A DNA stretch of 9,589 bases from the NCBI GenBank assembly GCA_002440065.1, contig DJRK01000130.1, forward strand, positions 1 through 9,589, given 5' to 3'. The translations under genes were made by a program, and so were the position numbers. Numbering within the stretch: position 1 is the first letter of the stretch; every line of letters begins with the position of its first letter. Shown here one piece after another: positions 4,778-9,589 of the stretch. The DNA is from Atopobium sp. UBA6362 (GTDB lineage Bacteria > Actinomycetota > Coriobacteriia > Coriobacteriales > Atopobiaceae). The notes below the pieces were generated by a model that had not been told where the DNA came from, made no database searches, and was given only the letters and a program-made list of their open reading frames with translations.

Positions 4778-6892
4778 CTACGGCTCGCGCAGCACGATAC
4801 CCTTCGACGTCTCGTACGTCACGAGGAAGTACCCTCCGTACAGGAGCACCACGAAGCAGACGGTGGCGACGAGCGCGCTGCCGATGTCGTAACCGGTGAG
4901 CAGGCTCACGACGTCGTTGACCGCGGTGAGCGCGCAGGCCGCATGGCAGACGGCCACGACCAGCGGAAACGCGAAGTACACACCAATCTGCGCCATGAGC
5001 GCGCGGCGGACCTGGGCGGGCTCGGCGCCGAGGTCGGCGAGCACCCGGTAGCGGGCGACGTTGTCGGCCGCCTCGGAGAGCTGCTGGATCGCGAGGACGG
5101 AGGCGCAGGTGATGAGCAGCACGAAGCCGATGTAGATGGCCAGGTAGGCGACCACGACGGTGAGGCCCACGGTGGCGTCGGCCATGTTCTGCCCCGTCTC
5201 GACGAAGCAGGCGGGCCAGGAGTCGGAGCAGCGGGCATAGCTGGCCCCCAGGGCTTTTTCGGTGGCGTCCCAAAAGCGCTGCTCAACCTGGTCGCGCGGC
5301 CCCGCATAGCTGACGTCGAGCGAGCACGAGATAGGCACCGCGCCGGCCGGAATAAGCTCGTCGGGGACGACGATCGCCCCCGTGACCGAGCCGCCGGAGC
5401 TGTTGTAGAGCGTCTCGTCCACGCGACCCGCCGGGTGCAGCTCTGCTCCGAGGGCGGATACCGTGGGGTGCTGCTCGATGAAGGCGTCCCAGAAGCCGTC
5501 GAGCGACGAGAGGTCGTTCCACACGAGGAACTCCCCCGTCCCGAGCTCGACGGGGTCCTTGCCGAGGAAGGCGCGCAGGGCGTTGTAGTCGGAAAGCTTC
5601 ACGAAGCTAAAGAGCACATGCCCGCCGTCCATCGCCTGGTCGAAAAGGGCGTTGCCGTGGTAGTCGGTCGTCTCGAACGCCCACTTCTGGAGCAGGCCGC
5701 CCTCGGCCACGCGGAACGTGTACGCGCTCACCTGGGCCGCATCGGACACGAGGTCGTCCCACTCGGGGATCTCGCGACGAAGAGCCACGAGCATGTCGAA
5801 GCCGTCGGCAACGGCGGCGGGGCTGGCCTCGGGGCCGTCGCCCCCGTCCTCGCCGTCAGCCTCGAAAATGCCGGTCACGCCCATGGGATATGCCCGCAGC
5901 GACGCGTCGTACGGGCTGCCCTTCTCGAGGGCGTCGTTCATGGACGTGCTCACGGAAAGCCCCGTGCACACGCCGCAGATGGCGAGGAAGAGCATCGCGC
6001 ACACAAGCGTGATGGAGACCCAGGCGGTGTTCACGCGGCTGTTGAGCTGGCGCAGCACGAAGGCGTTGAGCCCGCGCAGGTAGAGGGCGGGCCGGCTCTG
6101 GATGAAGCGGAGCAGGAAACCCGAGATCGAGAAGAAGAACAGAGCCGTGCCCACCGTGACCAGGGCCGTCGCGAGACCGAACTGGTCGGACATGATGCCG
6201 TTCTTGAGCAGCACCCGGTACGCGGCGCCGATAAGCGCGACCGAGGCGACGAAAAGCGCGACGGACAGCGGGAGGCTGCGGACCTTGACCTCCTCGCTCA
6301 CCTTGTCGGCGCGGATGAGGTCGATCAGGCGGTAGCGCGAGACGGCGACCACGTTGAACACGAGCGAGACGAGGAAGATGGCGGCGAAACAGGCCACGGT
6401 CTCGATCGCCGCCCGAGGGGAGAAGACGAACGCGAAGCCGTCGATGTGCGCTTGGAAGAGGTGCGCGGTCACGTACATCATGAGCTGCGACAGCAGGACA
6501 CCCAGCGCGAGGCCGGCGGCGAGGGCCACGAGGCCGACCGCGAGCGTCTCGACGACCATGATGCGGCTGACCTGGCCGCGCCCCATGCCGAGCGTGAGGT
6601 AGATGCCGAACTCGCGCTTGCGCCGGCGCACGAGGAACCGGTTGGCGTAGACCACGAGGAAGCCGAGCACGACGGCGATGAAGACCGAGACCCCCGAGAA
6701 GATGCCCATGACGGCGTGCAGGGACTCCGACTGCGACTGGGAGAGCTCGATGACGGCGGTCTGCTCGGTGATGGACCCGAAGGCGTAGAACACGCACACG
6801 CCGAAGACGAGCGTCAGGAAGAAGACCGAGAAGTCGCGGACCGATTTGCGGACGTTGCCGAGGGCGATCTTAAGCAGCATCGGCGTCGTCAC
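4778..6892 (-). CDS. BceB-type ABC transporter permease (FtsX family)
   Basis: Membrane subunit of a peptide-detoxification/sensing ABC transporter. At 704 aa it fits the BceB/VraG/YtsD class (about 620-670 aa). Ten membrane segments can be read, near residues 22-40, 62-84, 111-137, 162-186, 209-228, 238-260, 288-312, 575-603, 633-658 and 668-692. Between the seventh and eighth lies the large extracellular domain (about 313-573) that in this family helps bind peptide antibiotics. The cytoplasmic loop RRKREFGIYLTLGMGRGQVSR is the classic FtsX signature. The start is GTG at 6892 or ATG at 6880 (MLLKIALGNVRKS); neither has a clear RBS, and both overlap the ATPase gene's end, which points to translational coupling. 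The peptide substrate cannot be told from sequence; bacitracin, nisin-like lantibiotics or host defence peptides are usual for the family. Confidence 0.94.
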   Translation of the reverse strand: MTTPMLLKIALGNVRKSVRDFSVFFLTLVFGVCVFYAFGSITEQTAVIELSQSQSESLHAVMGIFSGVSVFIAVVLGFLVVYANRFLVRRRKREFGIYLTLGMGRGQVSRIMVVETLAVGLVALAAGLALGVLLSQLMMYVTAHLFQAHIDGFAFVFSPRAAIETVACFAAIFLVSLVFNVVAVSRYRLIDLIRADKVSEEVKVRSLPLSVALFVASVALIGAAYRVLLKNGIMSDQFGLATALVTVGTALFFFSISGFLLRFIQSRPALYLRGLNAFVLRQLNSRVNTAWVSITLVCAMLFLAICGVCTGLSVSTSMNDALEKGSPYDASLRAYPMGVTGIFEADGEDGGDGPEASPAAVADGFDMLVALRREIPEWDDLVSDAAQVSAYTFRVAEGGLLQKWAFETTDYHGNALFDQAMDGGHVLFSFVKLSDYNALRAFLGKDPVELGTGEFLVWNDLSSLDGFWDAFIEQHPTVSALGAELHPAGRVDETLYNSSGGSVTGAIVVPDELIPAGAVPISCSLDVSYAGPRDQVEQRFWDATEKALGASYARCSDSWPACFVETGQNMADATVGLTVVVAYLAIYIGFVLLITCASVLAIQQLSEAADNVARYRVLADLGAEPAQVRRALMAQIGVYFAFPLVVAVCHAACALTAVNDVVSLLTGYDIGSALVATVCFVVLLYGGYFLVTYETSKGIVLREP

Positions 6893-7694
6893 CGCCCAGG
6901 AAGCTCACGACGTCCATGACCTCGTCGAAGAAGCGGCGGCGGGTCTTGTCGCCGCGGACGACCTCGTTGAAGAGGCGGCCGTCCTTGATGAAAAGCACGC
7001 GGTGGGCGTAGCTCGCCGCGAAGGAGTCGTGCGTGACCATGACGATCGTGGAGCCGGACGCGTTCATCTGCGTAAGGCACTCGAGCAGCTTGCGGGAGTT
7101 CTGCGAGTCGAGGGCGCCCGTGGGCTCGTCGGCGAGGACGAGCGCGGGGTCGCAGACGATGGCGCGGGCGCACGCGACGCGCTGGCGCTGGCCGCCGGAC
7201 ATCTCGTGCGGCATCTTGTCGAGCACCTCGGAGATCTGGAGGCGGGCGGCGACGTCGTCCACGCGGGGGCCGATCTCGCGGGCGGGGACGCGGTTGATGC
7301 TGAGCGCGAGCGCGATGTTCTCGCGCGCGGTCAGGGTGTCGAGCAGGTTCGAGTCCTGGAAGATGAAGCCCAGGCGCTCCCGGCGGAAGCGGGCGAGCTC
7401 GGCGCGGCGCAGGCCCGTGATGTCGCGGCCGTCGACGAGGATGTGGCCCGCGGACGGGCGGTCGATGGTGGAGATGCAGTTGAGGAGGGTCGTCTTGCCG
7501 GAGCCCGACGGGCCCATGACGGCGACGAACTCGCCCGGCATGACGTCGAGGCTGATGCCGTCGAGCGCGCGGGTCACGTTGCCGCGGGCGCCGTAGTACT
7601 TCTCGACGGCCTGGACGCGCAGGGCCGGCTGGGCCGAGCCGGGCCGCGGGGCGTTGGGGCGGGGCACGCGGGACGGTTGCATATGGGATGCCAT
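6870..7694 (-). CDS. BceA-type ABC transporter ATP-binding protein
   Basis: Cytoplasmic ATPase partner of the adjacent permease, MacB/LolD/BceA group, 274 aa. Walker A is GPSGSGKT (61-68), the Q-loop is in FIFQDSNLLDTLT (Gln113), the signature is MSGGQRQR (165-172), Walker B is LVLADEPTG with Glu190, and the switch histidine is His222 in VMVTHD. All catalytic residues are present. A Pro/Arg-rich N-terminal extension of about 25 residues precedes the ABC domain. I chose the ATG at 7694 because GAGAGGAG lies 6-8 nt upstream; an in-frame ATG at 7733 has poorer spacing. The 3' end overlaps the permease start, so both are made from one mRNA. Expression is probably controlled by the regulator/kinase pair just upstream through the inverted repeat at 7780-7797. 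Confidence 0.95.
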   Translation of the reverse strand: MASHMQPSRVPRPNAPRPGSAQPALRVQAVEKYYGARGNVTRALDGISLDVMPGEFVAVMGPSGSGKTTLLNCISTIDRPSAGHILVDGRDITGLRRAELARFRRERLGFIFQDSNLLDTLTARENIALALSINRVPAREIGPRVDDVAARLQISEVLDKMPHEMSGGQRQRVACARAIVCDPALVLADEPTGALDSQNSRKLLECLTQMNASGSTIVMVTHDSFAASYAHRVLFIKDGRLFNEVVRGDKTRRRFFDEVMDVVSFLGGDDADAA

Positions 7695-7779
7695 GATCGG
7701 CTCCTCTCGTGGGTGCGGAGTGGACACGACCATACTCCGCCCCGGCGGCTCGGGGAGCCATGAGGCCCGGTGAAGGCCC

Positions 7780-7797
7780 CCTTACGGTTTCGTAAGG
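7780..7797. promoter_or_regulatory. Probable response-regulator operator (TTACG-N4-CGTAA)
   Basis: CCTTACG (7780-7786) and CGTAAGG (7791-7797) form a perfect 7-bp inverted repeat with a 4-nt spacer, 86 nt upstream of the ATPase start. BceR-like regulators of Firmicutes are known to bind inverted repeats of the form TNACA-N4-TGTAA; this site keeps the half-site layout and the N4 spacer, with G/C in place of the inner A/T. Its position between the kinase and the transporter genes fits activation of the transporter. The match is by architecture, not tested. No clear -10/-35 pair is visible downstream. Confidence 0.6.
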
Positions 7798-7837
7798 TTC
7801 CCGTTTCGCGCGATTCTCGCGGTTCTGGGGGTAAGCC

Positions 7838-7927
7838 CCGAAATCGACCATGCCCACCCATGGGCGTTATTCGCGAATGCCCAGTTGAGCCGAATCGCGG
7901 GCGACGGATGGGCATGGTCGGTTTTGG
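7838..7927 (-). repeat. 90-bp dispersed palindromic element, copy 2
   Basis: This is the same design as at 2104-2193: 24-nt arms (7838-7861, 7904-7927) around a 42-nt centre. Against copy 1 the left arm matches at 22 of 24 positions and the right arm at 23 of 24. The centre has diverged, except for GCCCAGTTG at exactly the same offset (7879-7887) and a scatter of other positions. Within the centre ATTCG (7869-7873) can pair with CGAAT (7891-7895), echoing the TTCGG/CCGAA pairing of copy 1. Both copies have the C/A arm asymmetry at arm position 20. It lies between the kinase stop and the operator of the transporter genes, in the same orientation relative to transcription as copy 1. It might end or attenuate read-through from regulator/kinase to transporter. 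Confidence 0.85.
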
Positions 7928-7934
7928 GGCCCGG

Positions 7935-7967
7935 GGTTATTCCCAAGCTATTCCGGGGCTATTCGAC
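7935..7967. repeat. Three 11-bp direct repeats with TATTC core
   Basis: TATTC recurs at 7938, 7949 and 7960, exactly 11 bp apart, within units GGTTATTCCCA, AGCTATTCCGG and GGCTATTCGAC. Helically phased direct repeats are the usual binding arrangement of OmpR/PhoB-type regulators, and such a regulator is encoded in the same operon. However the site lies about 240 nt upstream of the ATPase gene and just after the kinase stop, beyond the palindromic element, so a regulatory role is only a suggestion. Confidence 0.45.
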
Positions 7968-7990
7968 GCCGATTCCGCGCCAAAAGCGCG

Positions 7991-9028
7991 TCAGGCGCGG
8001 CGGACCGAGGCGGGAAAGACGATCGAGACGCGCGTCCAGGCACCTTCCTCGGACTCGATCCGCGCGGCGAGCCCCATCTTCGCGCAGAGCTCGCGCACGA
8101 GGTAGAGGCCCATGCCGGTCGAGCGGGCATAGCGCCGGCCGTTCTCGCCGGTAAAGCCGCGGTCGAAAACGCGGCCCAGGTCGCAGGCGGGAATACCGAT
8201 GCCGTCGTCCTCCACGCAAAGGGCCGTCTCCCAGGCGTCGAGGCCGGTGCCGCGGCGCTCCGCCCAGATGCGCACCCGGCCGCCGCCCACGCCGGGCTTG
8301 GCGTATTTGGCCGCATTGCCAAGGAGCTGCCCCAGGATAAAGCCGAGCCACTTGGGGTCGCACGTGACGGTATAGTCGAGTTTTCCAAGCTCAGGCACGA
8401 TATGGGCATCGATGAGCGCACGGGAGGACCGCCGCAGCGCCTCGCGCACGGCATCGCCGAGCACGACGTCGCGCACCTGGAAGTCCCGGTCGAGCGACAC
8501 CGTGCGGGCATAGTAGAGCGCCTGCTCGACGAGCCCCTCGATGCGCCCGACCTCCGCGTCCATGGCGTCGGCGGCCGGGCAGGGGTCGTTCGCCGCCACG
8601 AGGCGCGCCGCGGCAATCGGGGTCTTGATCTCGTGGACCCAAAGCTCAACGTAGTCTCGGTACTCGCGTTGCTCGGCGCGCATGGCCGCCACGCGGCTCG
8701 CCATGGAGCGCGACTCCCGCGAGAGCGCGTCGTGGAAGAGCCTCTCCTCCAAGGTCCGCGGCCGGTCCAGGAGCTCCGGCGCCAGGTAGGCATCGTCGGA
8801 TTCGGCCAAAGACGAGATCGCCTGGTCGAGCTTCGCGTAGAAGTCGCGCCTGCGCAGGTAGTCGATGCCGCGGGCAAGAAGACCCGTTGCCCCCAGGGTC
8901 GCGGCGACGAAGCAGACGACGCCCGGATCCGTCCCGTAGGCGAGGAGCGCCAGGCACACGAAGGCGAGGGAGGCCGTGCCTAGGGCGACGGACCCCGCCC
9001 GGTCGAAGAGGTAGGCGCGGAAGCTCAT
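7991..9028 (-). CDS. BceS-like intramembrane-sensing histidine kinase
   Basis: Membrane sensor kinase, 345 aa. Two membrane helices near residues 12-31 and 36-54 are joined by only about four residues, so there is no extracellular sensor; kinases of this build sense through a partner BceAB-type transporter. The dimerisation/phosphotransfer helix carries ELWVHEIKTPIAA with His132, wording typical of the BceS group. The ATPase domain has the N box LLGNAAKYA (Asn238), G1 VEDDGIGIP (274-280) and G2 STGMGLYLV (303-311). The ATG at 9028 is preceded by GGGGGA and sits 15 nt after the regulator's stop, so the two are one unit. The transporter it probably monitors follows downstream, separated by 296 nt of repeats and operator-like DNA. 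All catalytic motifs are intact. Confidence 0.95.
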   Translation of the reverse strand: MSFRAYLFDRAGSVALGTASLAFVCLALLAYGTDPGVVCFVAATLGATGLLARGIDYLRRRDFYAKLDQAISSLAESDDAYLAPELLDRPRTLEERLFHDALSRESRSMASRVAAMRAEQREYRDYVELWVHEIKTPIAAARLVAANDPCPAADAMDAEVGRIEGLVEQALYYARTVSLDRDFQVRDVVLGDAVREALRRSSRALIDAHIVPELGKLDYTVTCDPKWLGFILGQLLGNAAKYAKPGVGGGRVRIWAERRGTGLDAWETALCVEDDGIGIPACDLGRVFDRGFTGENGRRYARSTGMGLYLVRELCAKMGLAARIESEEGAWTRVSIVFPASVRRA

Positions 9029-9043
9029 CGGTCCCCCAGCCCC

Positions 9044-9589
9044 TCAGCCCACGATGTAGCCAAGGCCGCGGCGGGTGCCGATAAAGCCCTCGACGCCGAT
9101 GCCGGCCAGCGTCTGGCGCAGGTGGCTCACGTTCACGGTGAGGGTGTTGTCGTCCACGAAGTCGTCGCCCGCCCAGAGCTCCTCCTGGATGCGCTGGCGC
9201 GAGACGACCGTCCCCGGCGCGCGCATGAGCAGGGCGAGGATGCGCAGCTCGTTCTTTGTGAGCTCGACGGAACGTCCCTGGTAGGAGACCTCGCAGCGCG
9301 CCGTGTCGAGCGTGACGCCGCGATGGGCGAGCCTCGCCGCCGACGCCGCGCCGTCGCCGTAGGAGCGCTTGAGGAGCGCGGCCGTGCGGGCCAGGAGCAC
9401 CTGCTCGTTGTACGGCTTTGCCACGAAGTCGTCCGCGCCGGCGGAGAGCGTGACGAGCTCGTCGAGGTCGGTGTCGCGGCTGGTGACGGCGATGATGGGG
9501 ACCCGGCTTTGCGCGCGTACCTCGCGGCAGACGTAGCCGCCGTCGACGCCGGGAAGGTTCAGGTCGAGAAACACGAGGTCAGGGGCGCG
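9044..9589 (-). CDS. OmpR-family response regulator, BceR-like (5' end cut off by window)
   Basis: Cytoplasmic DNA-binding regulator paired with the kinase downstream. About 181 residues are visible; some 40-50 N-terminal residues, with the acidic metal-binding pair, lie outside the window. The frame runs open to the edge (RAPDLVFLDLNLPGVDGG), so the GTG at 9574 is internal, not the start. The phosphorylated aspartate is the one in VFLDLNLPG. IIAVTSRDTD carries the switch Thr, and DFVAKPYN the conserved Lys. The C-terminal winged helix (about 95-181 of the visible part) includes LTKNELRILALL, SRQRIQEELW, DDNTLTVNVSHLRQTL and GTRRGLGYIVG; the DDNTLTVNV wording is typical of BceR-type regulators. 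Likely target: the inverted repeat ahead of the transporter genes. Confidence 0.93.
   Translation of the reverse strand, partial: RAPDLVFLDLNLPGVDGGYVCREVRAQSRVPIIAVTSRDTDLDELVTLSAGADDFVAKPYNEQVLLARTAALLKRSYGDGAASAARLAHRGVTLDTARCEVSYQGRSVELTKNELRILALLMRAPGTVVSRQRIQEELWAGDDFVDDNTLTVNVSHLRQTLAGIGVEGFIGTRRGLGYIVG

Noticed and set aside
4688..6919. 743-codon open frame on the plus strand
   Set aside because: It is antisense to the permease gene, which has clear membrane segments and FtsX motifs. The frame is a by-product of codon bias and its translation is repetitive Glu/His/Arg/Asp-rich.
1..9589. CRISPR array, tRNA, rRNA, insertion sequence or phage gene
   Set aside because: I found no regularly spaced repeat array, no tRNA-like cloverleaf with CCA-proximal pairing, no rRNA sequence and no transposase or integrase motifs.

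Overview
The window is GC-rich, compact bacterial DNA in which every convincing gene lies on the minus strand. The long plus-strand open frames are antisense shadows of real genes. The aspartyl-tRNA synthetase, the PTS IIA protein, the Gram-positive type peptide-sensing (Bce-like) module and the strong AAGGAG-type ribosome binding sites suggest a high-GC Gram-positive, most likely an anaerobic gut actinobacterium of the Coriobacteriia (Collinsella/Olsenella type). That placement is inference from gene content and style, not from a marker gene.

In the direction of transcription (from position 9589 down to 1) the first block is a complete antimicrobial-peptide sensing and export module. It holds the 3' part of an OmpR-family response regulator (9044-9589), a small intramembrane-sensing histidine kinase of the BceS type (7991-9028), a 296-nt intergenic region, an ABC ATPase (6870-7694) and a 10-TM FtsX-family permease with a large extracellular domain (4778-6892). 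The regulator/kinase pair and the ATPase/permease pair are each tightly packed. Between them lie a 90-bp palindromic repeat, three 11-bp-phased direct repeats, and an inverted repeat TTACG-N4-CGTAA that looks like the regulator's operator upstream of the transporter genes. A terminator (4716-4753) closes the block.

Then comes a 430-nt gap with a 153-nt imperfect inverted repeat, followed by a glucose-type PTS EIIA gene (3784-4347). Next is a two-gene unit: a 62-codon frame that joins the first residues of a glycerol dehydrogenase to its last ~45 residues, i.e. an in-frame internal deletion remnant of gldA with intact RBS, and a HAD phosphatase (2778-3434) whose RBS overlaps the remnant's stop codon. 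A 101-aa protein of unknown function (2288-2593) follows, with a strong terminator. After it come a second copy of the 90-bp palindromic repeat (2104-2193), a gene-free leader region, and aspS (1-1696, 3' end cut by the window).

The most novel signals are non-coding. Two 90-bp copies of a palindromic element share the same length, orientation and central motif. A separate long inverted repeat lies at 4542-4694. The gldA internal deletion is the most notable coding oddity.
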